Shown piece by piece: positions 29,805-46,993 of a stretch of DNA of 64,000 nt. Numbering within the stretch: the first letter of the stretch is position 1; the number at the start of each line of letters is the position of its first letter. This DNA comes from Sagittula sp. P11 (GTDB taxonomy: Bacteria > Pseudomonadota > Alphaproteobacteria > Rhodobacterales > Rhodobacteraceae): positions 1,612,001 through 1,676,000 of the forward strand of contig NZ_CP021913.1 in assembly GCF_002814095.1 (NCBI RefSeq), read 5' to 3'. Below the pieces are notes generated by a model. It searched no databases. It saw nothing but the letters and a program-made list of their open reading frames with translations, and was not told the DNA's origin. The position numbers were made by a program, and so were the translations under genes.

Positions 29805-29889
29805 GGAGCACCCGTTTCCCGCCCCGACTCCCGATCCGTGTCCGGAGTTCTCTCCGGCGGGATCGGGGCAGAAGGGGCGCGGGTGCTCC
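29805..29889 (-). promoter_or_regulatory. Large composite hairpin in the rpsG-fusA spacer
   Basis: Four nested stems line up: GGAGCACCCG/CGGGTGCTCC (29805-29814 with 29880-29889), GCCCC/GGGGC (29821-29825 with 29874-29878), CCCGATCC/GGATCGGG (29830-29837 with 29860-29867) and an apical CCGGAG/CTCCGG (29842-29857). No T-tract follows. It starts about 10 nt after the rpsG stop. It may be an RNA processing or autoregulatory site in the str message. Confidence 0.6.
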
Positions 29890-29899
29890 GGCATCTGTC

Positions 29900-30370
29900 T
29901 TACCAGCGGTAGTGCGAGAACGCCTTGTTGGCGTCTGCCATCTTGTGCGTGTCCTCGCGCTTCTTCACCGCGGCACCACGGGACTGGACGGCGTCGATCA
30001 GCTCACCGGCCAGACGCTCTTCCATGGTGTTTTCGTTGCGGTTGCGGGACGCGGTGATCAGCCAGCGGATGGCCAGCGCCTCGCGGCGCTCCGGACGCAC
30101 TTCGACCGGCACCTGGTAAGTGGCACCACCGACGCGGCGCGAACGCACTTCGACGGACGGCTTGATGTTGTCGAGCGCCTCGTGGAAGATTTCCAGCGGC
30201 GCGCGCTTCACCTTGTTCTCGACGCGGTCGAGCGCGCCGTAGACGATGCTTTCGGCGACGGACTTCTTGCCGTCGTACATCAGGTTGTTCATGAATTTGG
30301 TCAGAACGCGGTCGCCGTACTTGGCGTCGGGCAGGACTTCGCGTTTTTCTGCGGCGTGACGACGGGACAT
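29900..30370 (-). CDS. rpsG: 30S ribosomal protein S7
   Basis: S7 nucleates the 30S head and represses the str operon in E. coli. The 156-residue protein begins [20 protein letters not shown] and has [17 protein letters not shown] and the [21 protein letters not shown] beta-arm region. It follows rpsL by 24 nt. Confidence 0.98.
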   Translation of the reverse strand: MSRRHAAEKREVLPDAKYGDRVLTKFMNNLMYDGKKSVAESIVYGALDRVENKVKRAPLEIFHEALDNIKPSVEVRSRRVGGATYQVPVEVRPERREALAIRWLITASRNRNENTMEERLAGELIDAVQSRGAAVKKREDTHKMADANKAFSHYRW

Positions 30371-30394
30371 ATCAGTATCCTCTTCTTCTCTGAG

Positions 30395-30766
30395 TTACTT
30401 CGGACGCTTCGCGCCGTACTTCGAACGGCGCTGCTTCCGGTCCTTGACGCCCTGGGTATCCAGAACACCGCGCAGGATGTGGTAACGCACACCCGGAAGG
30501 TCTTTCACACGGCCGCCACGGATCAGGACAACGGAGTGCTCCTGAAGGTTGTGGCTTTCACCGGGGATGTAGGAGATGACCTCGTAGCCGTTGGTCAGGC
30601 GGACCTTCGCAACTTTCCGCATCGCGGAGTTCGGCTTCTTCGGGGTGGTGGTGTAGACGCGCGTGCAGACGCCGCGCTTCTGGGGGCACTGCTCCAGGTG
30701 CTGGGACTTGGAGCGCTTGACTTTGGGCTGCCGCGGCTTGCGGATCAGCTGCTGAATCGTGGGCAT
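30395..30766 (-). CDS. rpsL: 30S ribosomal protein S12
   Basis: S12 guards decoding accuracy. The 123-residue protein has the [12 protein letters not shown] start, the [17 protein letters not shown] loop and [16 protein letters not shown]. Lysines at the usual streptomycin-resistance sites are present, so the sequence is of the sensitive type. It heads the str operon behind a long leader. Confidence 0.98.
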   Translation of the reverse strand: MPTIQQLIRKPRQPKVKRSKSQHLEQCPQKRGVCTRVYTTTPKKPNSAMRKVAKVRLTNGYEVISYIPGESHNLQEHSVVLIRGGRVKDLPGVRYHILRGVLDTQGVKDRKQRRSKYGAKRPK

Positions 30767-31088
30767 GTAGACGTTATCCCCGTGCTTCTCACTTGGTGCC
30801 GGGGATCGGGCCCGGCGGGTTCAGGTCTGGCCCGCTCCGTCCGGACGCCCGCGGGGCGCCCATGGGATGGGCCGGTTCGGTGCGCCGCGGGTGCGCCGGG
30901 CCAGGGCCCTTGCACACAAACGACTTTTGGTCCGCATCCGACCCCTTACCGGAGGGCCTACGCGGGGGCGTTCCAGAGGTCCCGGGCTTGCATCGCCCCG
31001 AACTTGATCGCAGTCTCTGTCATGAGACGGTGGTTCGGTATCAAACGGAAGCGCCCAGACAACGTCCGGGCGCAACGGATTGGAGGCG

Positions 31089-31117
31089 CGTATACGCAGA
31101 GTCGCCCCCCTTGTCAA
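31089..31117 (-). promoter_or_regulatory. Probable str operon promoter with a long leader
   Basis: On the minus strand TTGACA (31112-31117), a 17-bp spacer and TATACG (31089-31094) form the best sigma-70-type promoter in the window. It implies a leader of about 315 nt (30767-31082) before rpsL, which starts with a GCGCCC/GGGCGC hairpin. The leader holds no gene that I can support. Confidence 0.82.
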
Positions 31118-31161
31118 CACCGCCGCCCCCGGCCCCTCGGCAAGCGGCTCACAAGCGCCTG

Positions 31162-31548
31162 TCAGAGCTGCGCGGCGACCGCCGCCTTGTCGATGACCGA
31201 CAGCACCTCCGCGATGCGGCCGCCCTCCACGCGATAGAACACGTTCTCGGAAAACGCCACCCGCCGCCCGTCGACGTCCAGACCAAAGAGCGCGCCCGCG
31301 GGCGTGCAGTCGAAGTCGAGCCGCACGGCGATCCACGGCGGATCGACCGCCAGAAGCGCGATCCGGAACCGCAGGTCCGGAATGGCCGCCACATCGCCCT
31401 CCAGCATCGCGCGATACCCCGCCAGCCCGATCGCCTCGTCACCGTAGCGCACCTTCCCGGCCACGAAATCGCCCAGCCGGTCCCAGTCCCGCGCGTTCAG
31501 GCAGGCGATGTAGCCGCGATAGAACGCCGCCAGCGCATCCCGATCCAT
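31162..31548 (-). CDS. SnoaL/NTF2-like protein
   Basis: From ATG 31548 (GGGAG upstream) the protein has 128 residues. The start LAAFYRGYIACLNARDWDRLGDF and the later FRIALLAVDPPWIAVRLDF fit the cone-shaped NTF2-like fold of the SnoaL/ester-cyclase group. The family includes polyketide cyclases and many unknowns; I see no residue set that fixes the reaction. It lies upstream of the str promoter on the same strand. Confidence 0.72.
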   Translation of the reverse strand: MDRDALAAFYRGYIACLNARDWDRLGDFVAGKVRYGDEAIGLAGYRAMLEGDVAAIPDLRFRIALLAVDPPWIAVRLDFDCTPAGALFGLDVDGRRVAFSENVFYRVEGGRIAEVLSVIDKAAVAAQL

Positions 31549-31610
31549 TCCCGTCTCCCAAGCCACCGATGCCCCCGCTGTACCGCGGCGGCACCCCGGC
31601 GAACAGCCCC

Positions 31611-31675
31611 CTTCATCTTGGTTCAAATACCTCCGCCGGAGGCGGCCCGAGGAGAAGGCCGCAGGCCGCCTCCGA
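31611..31675. repeat. Dispersed CTTCATCTTGG palindromic element
   Basis: CTTCATCTTGG is followed by CAAATACCTCCGCCGGAGG and a 10-bp inverted repeat GGAGGCGGCC/GGCCGCCTCC (31638-31647 with 31664-31673). It is the same family as at 7184 and 58491 onward, placed here between divergent genes. Confidence 0.8.
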
Positions 31676-31798
31676 GACACCCTGCGCGCGCGCCAGCGCG
31701 CACCGCATGACCACCCCCACGGGCCCCACGGCCGCACGCCCGCTGGACAGCCAGGCCGCCCCAAGGCACTCTCGCCGCGCACGCCGCCGGAGCCCCCC

Positions 31799-32602
31799 AT
31801 GCAAGTGATCGGATTTTGCCGTTTCTCCTACCCCGCCGAAGGCGGCTTCCAGGTGGAGCACGACACGACCGAGGCCCGCGCCGCCTATCTCTACGCCCCC
31901 GGGCGGATCGAGGAACGCTTCCGCCACTTCGAGACCATCTGTCTGCCCTCGATCCGGTCGCAGACCGACCCGGACTTCCTCTTCGTCATCCTCATCGGCG
32001 ACACCATGCCCGCGCCCCTCCGTGCCCGGCTGGAGGCGCTCACCGCCGGCATGCCGCAGGTCCGCATCCTCGCCCGTCCGCCCGGGCCGCACCGCAAGGT
32101 CTGCCAGCAGGCCATCAATTCTGTCCGGGACATGAAGCAGCCCAGCCTGCAGTTCCGCCACGACGACGACGACGCCGTGGCGCTGACCTTTGTCGAGCGG
32201 CTGAAGGAGGCCGCCCTCGACGCCGCGCCGCTGCTGGAAAAGAACCGCCTCATGGGCTTCGACTGGAACCGCGGCTACGTCGCCCGGCCCGACGCGCAGG
32301 GGATCTGCGGCGAGGTGCAGGTGATGCCGTTCTGGGGCGTCGCGCAGGCGGTCTACGTCCGGCCCGGCACCCGGCAGAGCGTAATGAACTTCGGGCACCA
32401 GAAGCTGATGACCTTCATGCCCTGCCTCACCTTCACCGACGAGGTCATGTACCTGCGCGGCCACAACGACCACAACGACTCCCGGCAAAAGAAACACGTC
32501 CGCCCCGTCAGACTGCCCCGCCTCGACGCAGAAGGCGAAGCGCTCCTGAAGGAACGCTTCGCCATAGATGCAGATCATGTCAGGCGCGTGTTCGGCGCCT
32601 GA
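31799..32602 (+). CDS. Putative rhamnosyltransferase-like glycosyltransferase
   Basis: The 267-residue protein matches the putative rhamnosyltransferase family: YLYAPGRIEERFRHFETICLPS near the start, TDPDFLFVILIGD, and an acidic RHDDDDAV motif (about 120) that should bind the nucleotide-sugar metal. CGGAG precedes the ATG. It probably modifies a surface glycan; no other glycan genes are adjacent, so the acceptor is unknown. Confidence 0.75.
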   Translation: MQVIGFCRFSYPAEGGFQVEHDTTEARAAYLYAPGRIEERFRHFETICLPSIRSQTDPDFLFVILIGDTMPAPLRARLEALTAGMPQVRILARPPGPHRKVCQQAINSVRDMKQPSLQFRHDDDDAVALTFVERLKEAALDAAPLLEKNRLMGFDWNRGYVARPDAQGICGEVQVMPFWGVAQAVYVRPGTRQSVMNFGHQKLMTFMPCLTFTDEVMYLRGHNDHNDSRQKKHVRPVRLPRLDAEGEALLKERFAIDADHVRRVFGA

Positions 32603-32620
32603 GGGAAGATCCCGAAAGCC

Positions 32621-33838
32621 TCAGCTGTCGCCGTCGGCCAGGGTCACGTGGATGATCTCGCCATCGGCCTTGTCGGTGGCCAGCAGGAACGATCCGTCCT
32701 CCAGCACCTCCACGTCACGCACGCGGCCAAGGTCGGTCAGCAGGCGCTCTTCCTCGGACACCGTGTCGCCGTCCCAGCCGAGACGCACGATCCCCGGCGC
32801 CACCAGCGCGGCGATCAGCAGGTCGCCGTCCCACTCCGGGAACATACCGCCGTCGTAGAAGGTCATGTCGCCCGGCGCGATCACCGGATCCCAGTAGTAG
32901 TCGGGCTGCTCCATGCCGTCCTGAACCGCGATGCCCTCGCTCACCTCGGAGCCGTCGTAGTTCACACCGTAGGAGATCACCGGCCAGCCGTAGTTCTTGC
33001 CCGCCTCGGTGATGTTGATCTCGTCACCGCCCGCCGGGCCGTGTTCCAGCGTGAAGAGCTGGTCGCCGCGCATCGCCGCGCCCTGTACGTTGCGGTGGCC
33101 GTAGGACCAGATCGTGTCGATGGCGTCCTCCTGCCCCACGAACGGGTTGTCCTCGGGGGTGGAGCCGTCCAGCGCCACGCGCACCACCTTGCCGTAGGTG
33201 GTCGACAGGTCCTGCGACTTCACGCGCTCTTCCTCGGTGAAGTGCTCGCCGGTGGTGATGAAGGCATGGCCGTTGCCGTCAAAGACGATCCGGCTGCCGT
33301 AGTGCATCGCCGCCGGGCTAGGCGGGTCCTGCACGAAGATGTCGGAAACCTCGGTCAGCTCGGTCATGTCCTCGGACAGCTTGCCGCGCGCCGCGGCGGT
33401 GGCGGATGTACCGTCGCCCATGCCCTTGGCATAGGTGAAATAGATCCAGCGGTCTTCCTCGAAATCGGGTCCGACCTTCACGTCCAGCAGACCCGCCTGC
33501 GTGCTGTTGCCCGCGGACTCGTTGAAGATCTCCGGCAGGCCGGCAATCGGCTCCGACACGGTGCCATCCATCTGCACCACGCGCAGCCGTCCCGGGCGTT
33601 CGGTCACCAGAAGGCCCGCCTCGCCGGGCAGCGCCTCGATCGCCCACGGATGCTCCAGCCCCTCGGCAAGCACGGTCTGGGTGTAATCGTAGTCGGATGT
33701 GACCAGGTCGGCCCGCGTCTGGTTCTCGAAGGCCGGCTCGAAATCGGCTTTCTTCTCGCCCCATTCGTGGGTCTGCGCGAGGGCGGGCGTGGTGGCCAGC
33801 GCGGCGACGGCAGTCAGCGAGGTAAAGATGCGTGTCAT
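32621..33838 (-). CDS. PQQ-dependent sugar dehydrogenase (GSDH family), exported
   Basis: From ATG 33838 (GGGAGA upstream) the protein has 405 residues with a signal peptide (MTRIFTSLTAVAALATTPALAQ). The beta-propeller signatures of glucose/sorbosone dehydrogenases are clear: HPWAIEALPGEAGLLVTERPG, SYGHRNVQG, and HGPAGGDEINITEAGKNYGWP. It should oxidise an aldose in the periplasm with PQQ. The substrate is unknown, and no PQQ biosynthesis genes are in the window. Confidence 0.88.
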   Translation of the reverse strand: MTRIFTSLTAVAALATTPALAQTHEWGEKKADFEPAFENQTRADLVTSDYDYTQTVLAEGLEHPWAIEALPGEAGLLVTERPGRLRVVQMDGTVSEPIAGLPEIFNESAGNSTQAGLLDVKVGPDFEEDRWIYFTYAKGMGDGTSATAAARGKLSEDMTELTEVSDIFVQDPPSPAAMHYGSRIVFDGNGHAFITTGEHFTEEERVKSQDLSTTYGKVVRVALDGSTPEDNPFVGQEDAIDTIWSYGHRNVQGAAMRGDQLFTLEHGPAGGDEINITEAGKNYGWPVISYGVNYDGSEVSEGIAVQDGMEQPDYYWDPVIAPGDMTFYDGGMFPEWDGDLLIAALVAPGIVRLGWDGDTVSEEERLLTDLGRVRDVEVLEDGSFLLATDKADGEIIHVTLADGDS

Positions 33839-33961
33839 GGATGTCTCCCTTTGTTGTTCTGCCAGCCCAACGAACGGTTCCCGCGCCGGGGTCCATCGCC
33901 TGACGGTATCGTGACCTGCGCGCCAGCGGCCGGGCGCCGTCACCGGGGAGCACCCAAAGAA

Positions 33962-33989
33962 AAAGGCCCCCGCGCGGGCGGGGGCCTTT
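33962..33989 (-). terminator. Intrinsic terminator after rpoC
   Basis: AAAGGCCCCCGC (33962-33973) and GCGGGGGCCTTT (33978-33989) form a perfect 12-bp stem; the minus-strand RNA continues into TTTTCTTTGG. It separates rpoC from the PQQ enzyme gene. Confidence 0.93.
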
Positions 33990-34026
33990 CGATGTCCTGC
34001 GGCCTTGCGACCGGGTCAGCCTGCGA

Positions 34027-38280
<4,254 letters not shown>

Positions 38281-38319
38281 GTGTTCCTCACAAATTCAGA
38301 GGGAAGCGGGGGCGCGAGG

Positions 38320-38377
38320 CCAAGATCTTTCGGACGAAAGATCTTGGCGACACAGAGTTTTCGTCGAAAACTCTGTG
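38320..38377 (-). promoter_or_regulatory. Twin perfect hairpins in the rpoB-rpoC spacer
   Basis: CCAAGATCTTTC (38320-38331) pairs with GAAAGATCTTGG (38336-38347), and CACAGAGTTTTC (38351-38362) pairs with GAAAACTCTGTG (38366-38377). Both stems are 12 bp and perfect, with 3-4-nt loops, 3 nt apart. They lie in a 99-nt gap between co-directional genes, with no U-run. RNase III processing or a mobile palindrome family are both possible. Confidence 0.7.
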
Positions 38378-38379
38378 GG

Positions 38380-42516
<4,137 letters not shown>

Positions 42517-42663
42517 GAGGGGAGCACCCTTTCGATTTTCTCTGCCCGAACCTGCACGCTGCCGGGGCCACAGCGGCGGTTCACGTCAGTGACGGCGGGT
42601 TGACGGGTCCATTCTCGGCGCGCGTCCCACCGCGTGCCACTCGACCGGTTTCCCTGCCTTGGG

Positions 42664-42708
42664 AAGCCTCCCGTCTGCGCGCGGAAAACGCATGCAGACG
42701 GGGGGCTT
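42664..42708 (-). promoter_or_regulatory. Long stem in the rpoB leader
   Basis: AAGCCTCCCGTCTGC (42664-42678) pairs with GCAGACGGGGGGCTT (42694-42708) over 15 bp with one G-T pair. It lies about 150 nt before rpoB, within the predicted leader. No T-tract follows. A regulatory or processing role is inferred. Confidence 0.5.
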
Positions 42709-42912
42709 GCCAAGACGGGCGAAGGGGGTGCCTGTTGTCCGGATGTTCTGGGGAAGACCGGATATGGGGGCTGGGGTCAGATATTCAACTGTCGTGCGCG
42801 CCCCCTGCCTCCGAAACACCTGCGACACGGGTTCGAATCGCTCGAGCCCGTGGGAGACTTCCGAATATTCGGTAAAGCGCATGCGCGCAACCCCCCTTGA
42901 CCGGGGCGCGCG

Positions 42913-42940
42913 GTTTTATGCACTTGGAGCAGAATGACAA
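42913..42940 (-). promoter_or_regulatory. Possible rpoB promoter
   Basis: On the minus strand TTGTCA (42935-42940), 16 bp and TAAAAC (42913-42918) are the best match in the 615-bp gap between rpoB and the GGDEF gene. A start here would give a leader near 390 nt. Less certain than the other ribosomal promoters; TTGACG at 42950-42955 is a rival -35. Confidence 0.4.
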
Positions 42941-43131
42941 AAAGCGCCGGTTCCGTCAAGGAGTCATGGAAAAACAACGCTATTCCGCGGCTGGCGTGCC
43001 GCTGCCGTGCCAACTCCGCCCGAACGCACAGCAAACCCTTCACGGATCCTCAAGAAGCCGGCACGCCCTTAATCATTTCTTAACCTTCCGGCAATTAGAC
43101 ATGCGAACTCCGTGCGTTGCGTGGTGGGCCC

Positions 43132-43959
43132 ATGATATACAGACTCCTGGACCGCCTGTTTCCACGGTCCTTCACGCGAAAGATCCTGTTCGTCGCCTTC
43201 ATCGGAACGCACATCCCGCTTCTCGCCTTCACGGTCTTCGTCCTGCTCGGCGACAGCCCCTGGTCCGGCGACAAGACGGGTGCGCTTCTGCTGATCCTCG
43301 GGGCGACGGTCGCCGGCACCGGCCTGACGCTGGTCCTGCTGCGGCGACTGCTCGCCCCGGTCTACGAGGTGACGCGCGCGCTGGCCGCCTTCGAGGAGCG
43401 GCGCGAATTCGCGCCCCTGCCCGACCGTCACCGCGACGAGGTGGGCTTTCTCATGGTCGCCACCAACCGGGTCCTGACGGAGGCGCAGCAGCGCATCCAC
43501 CGCTACCGCTCGGAGGCAGAGACCGATCCCCTGACGACGCTCCTCAACCGGCGCGGGCTGATGCGCGCGCTCGAAGGGGTGGAACAGGGGTCGATCCTCG
43601 TGCTCGACATCGACGACTTCAAGGCGATCAACGACACCCACGGCCACCCCATCGGCGACGCGGTCCTGCAGGCCGTCGCCCGGCGCATCACCACGGCGGT
43701 GCGGGAAAAGGACATCGTCGCGCGCCTCGGCGGAGAGGAGTTCGTCGTCGTCATCAACGACCCGCGCACCGATCCGGAGGACGTGGCCGACCGTTTGCTG
43801 ACCTCCATCGGCAGCACGCCTGTCGCGGGCATCGCCGTGACCGCCTCCATCGGAGTGGCCGACTATCGGGGCGACGCGCAGCAGGCGCTCATCAATGCCG
43901 ATATGCGCACCTATGCCGCCAAGCGGCAGGGCAAGAACCGCTACTGCATCGGCACCTGA
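43132..43959 (+). CDS. Membrane-bound diguanylate cyclase (HAMP-GGDEF)
   Basis: The 275-residue protein makes cyclic di-GMP. Two membrane helices (about 18-39 and 50-70) flank a very short periplasmic loop; a HAMP-like linker follows (71-125); the GGDEF domain has the active GGEEF (200-204) and an intact inhibitory RxxD site (191-194), five residues upstream. It should be an active, feedback-controlled cyclase. It sits between rplL and rpoB on the other strand. An alternative TTG at 43117 adds five residues. Confidence 0.9.
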   Translation: MIYRLLDRLFPRSFTRKILFVAFIGTHIPLLAFTVFVLLGDSPWSGDKTGALLLILGATVAGTGLTLVLLRRLLAPVYEVTRALAAFEERREFAPLPDRHRDEVGFLMVATNRVLTEAQQRIHRYRSEAETDPLTTLLNRRGLMRALEGVEQGSILVLDIDDFKAINDTHGHPIGDAVLQAVARRITTAVREKDIVARLGGEEFVVVINDPRTDPEDVADRLLTSIGSTPVAGIAVTASIGVADYRGDAQQALINADMRTYAAKRQGKNRYCIGT

Positions 43960-43988
43960 TCCGGCCCGGCAGGGCACCCCGCAAAAAA

Positions 43989-44015
43989 ACAAGCGCCCCC
44001 GGATGGGAGCGCTTG
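43989..44015 (-). terminator. Intrinsic terminator after rplL
   Basis: CAAGCGCCCCC and GGGAGCGCTTG form a stem with one mismatch and a GGAT loop; on the minus strand seven T follow. It ends the rplJ-rplL unit and separates it from rpoB. Confidence 0.9.
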
Positions 44016-44040
44016 CCGTAAACCAGTCGTGAGACGGGAA

Positions 44041-44421
44041 TTACTTGATCTCGACTTCGGCGCCTGCCTCTTCGAGCTTCTTCTTGAGTTCTTCGGCTTC
44101 GTCCTTGGAAACGCCTTCCTTGACGGCCTTGCCACCGGCTTCCACCAGTTCCTTGGCTTCTTTCAGGCCCAGGCCGGTGATGCCGCGGACTTCCTTGATC
44201 ACGTTGATCTTCTTGTCGCCAGCGGACTTGAGGATCACGTCGAACTCGGTCTTTTCTTCTTCGGCTGCCGCGCCTGCGTCGCCTGCCGGGCCAGCCATCA
44301 TGACTGCGCCGCCGGCGGCCGGCTCGATGCCGTACTCATCCTTGAGGATGGTCTTCAGTTCTTGTGCTTCGAGCAGGGTCAGGTTGACGATTTGCTCAGC
44401 AAGTGCTTTGAGATCTGCCAT
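44041..44421 (-). CDS. rplL: 50S ribosomal protein L7/L12
   Basis: L7/L12 is the stalk protein that recruits GTPase factors. The 126-residue protein has the N-terminal dimer helix, an Ala/Gly hinge (about 36-54) and the C-terminal [20 protein letters not shown] with [12 protein letters not shown]. It follows rplJ by 72 nt. Confidence 0.99.
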   Translation of the reverse strand: MADLKALAEQIVNLTLLEAQELKTILKDEYGIEPAAGGAVMMAGPAGDAGAAAEEEKTEFDVILKSAGDKKINVIKEVRGITGLGLKEAKELVEAGGKAVKEGVSKDEAEELKKKLEEAGAEVEIK

Positions 44422-44493
44422 TTTGAGACTCTTTCAGATTTAGATATGGGTTCCAACGTCAGGGAGCATTCCCTACGCAGGTCGAAAGGTTGC

Positions 44494-45012
44494 TTACGCC
44501 GCCTCGCCCTTTTCCTCGATGGTGGTGAGGATGGAGGCGATGTTCGATGCAGGTGCGCCAATGGCGCCGGCGATGTTCGATGCGGGTGCGCCGATGCAGC
44601 CGACGATGGAAGCAATAAGCTCATCGCGCGACGGCATTTTCGACACGGCCTCGACACCGGCACGGTCCAGCGTGGTGCCACCCATGGCGCCACCAAGGAT
44701 CTCAATCTTCTTGTTATCCTTGGCGAAGTCTTCGATGACCTTGGCCGCTGCGACCGGGTCCTCGGAGAAGGTAAGCACCGTCATGCCGTCCAGATACTTG
44801 GCGATCCCCTCGGCGGGGGTGCCCTGGACAGCAATCTTGGCGAGCTTGTTCTTGGCGACACGGACCGTTGCTTCACCAGCGCGAGCGCGGTTACGCAGAT
44901 CCGTCATCTCTGCAACCGTGAGACCCTCGTAGTGGGCAACCACCACGACGCCAGAGCTTTCGAAGATCTGGCCGAGTTCCTCGACCAATTTCTCTTTCTG
45001 GGCTCTATCCAC
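44494..45012 (-). CDS. rplJ: 50S ribosomal protein L10
   Basis: L10 anchors the L7/L12 stalk and represses its own message in many bacteria. The 172-residue protein starts [20 protein letters not shown] and keeps [16 protein letters not shown]; the C-terminal helix with repeated [16 protein letters not shown] binds L12 dimers. It heads the rplJ-rplL unit with its own promoter. Confidence 0.98.
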   Translation of the reverse strand: MDRAQKEKLVEELGQIFESSGVVVVAHYEGLTVAEMTDLRNRARAGEATVRVAKNKLAKIAVQGTPAEGIAKYLDGMTVLTFSEDPVAAAKVIEDFAKDNKKIEILGGAMGGTTLDRAGVEAVSKMPSRDELIASIVGCIGAPASNIAGAIGAPASNIASILTTIEEKGEAA

Positions 45013-45255
45013 AGTTTCACTCCAGTTGTTGGAGGGCGGACCCTCCGGCTCTCAGTCGACCGGGTGTCCCCGATCACAAAGTCCGAATGAGGGTCGACGC
45101 ATCCTGTGGGCCCGACGCAGAAGCGCGGGGCTGAAAAGATGTCTCTTCCCGTCTCAGGCAGGAATTACCGGGGCCATTTCAGGAAATGGAACCAACCCAC
45201 CGTCTCGGACGAATTGCGGCGCCGAATACGAATCGCATCCGGCACCGCGAGGCCT

Positions 45256-45284
45256 GCATTAGCACCGGCCATTATTTCTTGCAA
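45256..45284 (-). promoter_or_regulatory. Probable promoter and leader of rplJ-rplL
   Basis: On the minus strand TTGCAA (45279-45284), 17 bp and TAATGC (45256-45261) give a leader of about 235 nt before rplJ, the place where L10 leaders usually bind the L10(L12)4 complex. I could not confirm the kink-turn by eye. The -35 overlaps the end of the DUF4105 gene region. Confidence 0.6.
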
Positions 45285-45292
45285 TCATTCAA

Positions 45293-46144
45293 TCAAATCC
45301 CGCCGCGCATCCGTTCGCGCAAGGCGACACTAAATTCCGCCGGGTCCTTTATCCCGTAGAGCTCCCGCACCAGCGGAGAGATCAAGGCCCGTTCCTGCGT
45401 CGCCTCGAACCCGCCCATGTCCGCCAGCATTCCCTGCTCGTACAGAAAATCGTCGGCGTAGCCGGTCAGCACCCATGACTTGTCGAAGGGCACCACCCCG
45501 CGCTTTGTCCGGTTCACCGCCCGGGCCAGCACGTTGGTGCAGTTGGAAAACAGCGTGTTGTACCAGCGCGGCTCCGTCACCAGTTCCTCGCTCTCGCGCA
45601 GCATCGCCTTTAGCACGGCGCGCTGCTGCTCGATGGGGATCGACAGCGGGTAGAGGTACAGCTGATCGCCCGCCCAGAACTCCGAATTGCCGAACATGTC
45701 GCGCTCGGTCGTCCAGACAAAGAAGTACTCGAAGACCGGCAGCACGGCGGCCAGCGGCGCGTTGTAGCTCTCGCCCTCTTCGCGCCGCGCCTCGACGGAG
45801 GCGACATAGGTCTTCCCGTCGCGAAAGCGGAAGGACAGCATGGTGTGGGCGATGGCCTCGCTGCCGGTGAACGGCTCGACCACGAAATAGGCCTGCTCCA
45901 GCTCCTCGGGGACGAGGGTCGCGTTGATCCAGGCCTCGCGCGCGACGCTGCCGTCGGGGGCGTAATCCCAGTTGCGGATATTGCGGATCACCGCCGCCTC
46001 CTCTCCGGCAGAGACCAGCGGCAGACGGCTGTGATCGGCGCGCCAGTCGCGGTCGTGCGACGGCAGCAGAACCACCCACGGCAGGTAGAGGACCACGGCG
46101 ATTGCGGCCACGGCGATGGCGAAAACCTTGAGAACGCGCTTCAT
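45293..46144 (-). CDS. DUF4105 (Lnb N-terminal-like) membrane protein
   Basis: The 283-residue protein has an N-terminal membrane anchor (about 5-27) and then a DUF4105 domain: RNWDYAPDGSV, the FVVEPFTGSEAIAHTMLSF segment and TLFSNCTNVLARAVN with the conserved Asn-Cys-Thr. The family is periplasmic and may be a cysteine-peptidase-like enzyme, but the role is not known. It lies between rplA and rplJ on the same strand. Confidence 0.8.
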   Translation of the reverse strand: MKRVLKVFAIAVAAIAVVLYLPWVVLLPSHDRDWRADHSRLPLVSAGEEAAVIRNIRNWDYAPDGSVAREAWINATLVPEELEQAYFVVEPFTGSEAIAHTMLSFRFRDGKTYVASVEARREEGESYNAPLAAVLPVFEYFFVWTTERDMFGNSEFWAGDQLYLYPLSIPIEQQRAVLKAMLRESEELVTEPRWYNTLFSNCTNVLARAVNRTKRGVVPFDKSWVLTGYADDFLYEQGMLADMGGFEATQERALISPLVRELYGIKDPAEFSVALRERMRGGI

Positions 46145-46241
46145 GCCGCCGTCTTACCGCGCCGCCGGGAAACGGCAAAGGCGGGATACCCTGACCCTGC
46201 CCGCCCCCTCCTGACAGCCCCTTCGGACAGTCCCAAAGAAA

Positions 46242-46267
46242 AAGGGCGCCCCGGCGGGACGCCCTCC
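46242..46267 (-). terminator. Intrinsic terminator after rplA
   Basis: AAGGGCGCCCC and GGGACGCCCT form a stem around GGCG with one mismatch; the minus-strand RNA continues TTTTTCTTTGG. It ends the rplK-rplA unit. It closely resembles the tuf terminator. Confidence 0.9.
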
Positions 46268-46289
46268 TTCAATTCCTGGAGCGGTCGGC

Positions 46290-46988
46290 TCAGTTGCCGG
46301 TCGCGTTCGACACGTCGACGGTGACGCCCGGGCCCATGGAGGAAGACAGCGAGATCTTCTTCATGTAGGTGCCCTTCGCGCCCGTCGGCTTGGCCGCGGA
46401 CACGGCGTTCACGAACGCGCGGATGTTCTCGGCCAGCTTGGCCTCGTCGAAGGAAACCTTGCCGACACCTGCGTGCACGACACCGGCCTTCTCCGCCTTG
46501 AACTGGACCTGACCGCCCTTGGCTGCCTCGACGGCTTCCTTGACGTCCATGGTCACGGTGCCGACCTTCGGGTTCGGCATCAGGTTCCGCGGGCCGAGGA
46601 TCTTGCCCAGACGACCGACGATCGGCATCATGTCCGGCGTCGCGATGCAACGGTCGAACTCGATGGTGCCGCCCTGGATGGTTTCCATCAGGTCTTCGGC
46701 GCCGACGATGTCCGCACCGGCTTCCTTCGCCTCGTCAGCCTTCGGGCCACGTGCAAAGACTGCCACGCGGACGGTCTTGCCGGTGCCGTTCGGCAGGCCG
46801 ACCACGCCGCGGACCATCTGGTCGGCGTGACGCGGGTCGACACCGAGGTTCATCGCGATTTCCACGGTCTCGTCGAACTTCGCATTGGAGTTCGACTTGA
46901 TCAGGGAAACGGCTTCCTCGACGGTGATGTTTTCCTTGCCTTCGAAGGCTTCGCGGGCTGCACGGGTGCGCTTACCAAGTTTTGCCAT
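46290..46988 (-). CDS. rplA: 50S ribosomal protein L1
   Basis: L1 forms the mobile stalk at the E site. The 232-residue protein has [43 protein letters not shown] and the [17 protein letters not shown] segment of the family. It follows rplK by 5 nt. In many bacteria L1 represses rplK-rplA. Confidence 0.98.
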   Translation of the reverse strand: MAKLGKRTRAAREAFEGKENITVEEAVSLIKSNSNAKFDETVEIAMNLGVDPRHADQMVRGVVGLPNGTGKTVRVAVFARGPKADEAKEAGADIVGAEDLMETIQGGTIEFDRCIATPDMMPIVGRLGKILGPRNLMPNPKVGTVTMDVKEAVEAAKGGQVQFKAEKAGVVHAGVGKVSFDEAKLAENIRAFVNAVSAAKPTGAKGTYMKKISLSSSMGPGVTVDVSNATGN

Positions 46989-46993
46989 GACGA

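Noticed and set aside
29805-29889. Riboswitch or tmRNA-like RNA at the rpsG-fusA hairpin
   Set aside because: The nested stems do not match any riboswitch class I know, and there is no terminator or expression platform. I keep it only as a structured element.
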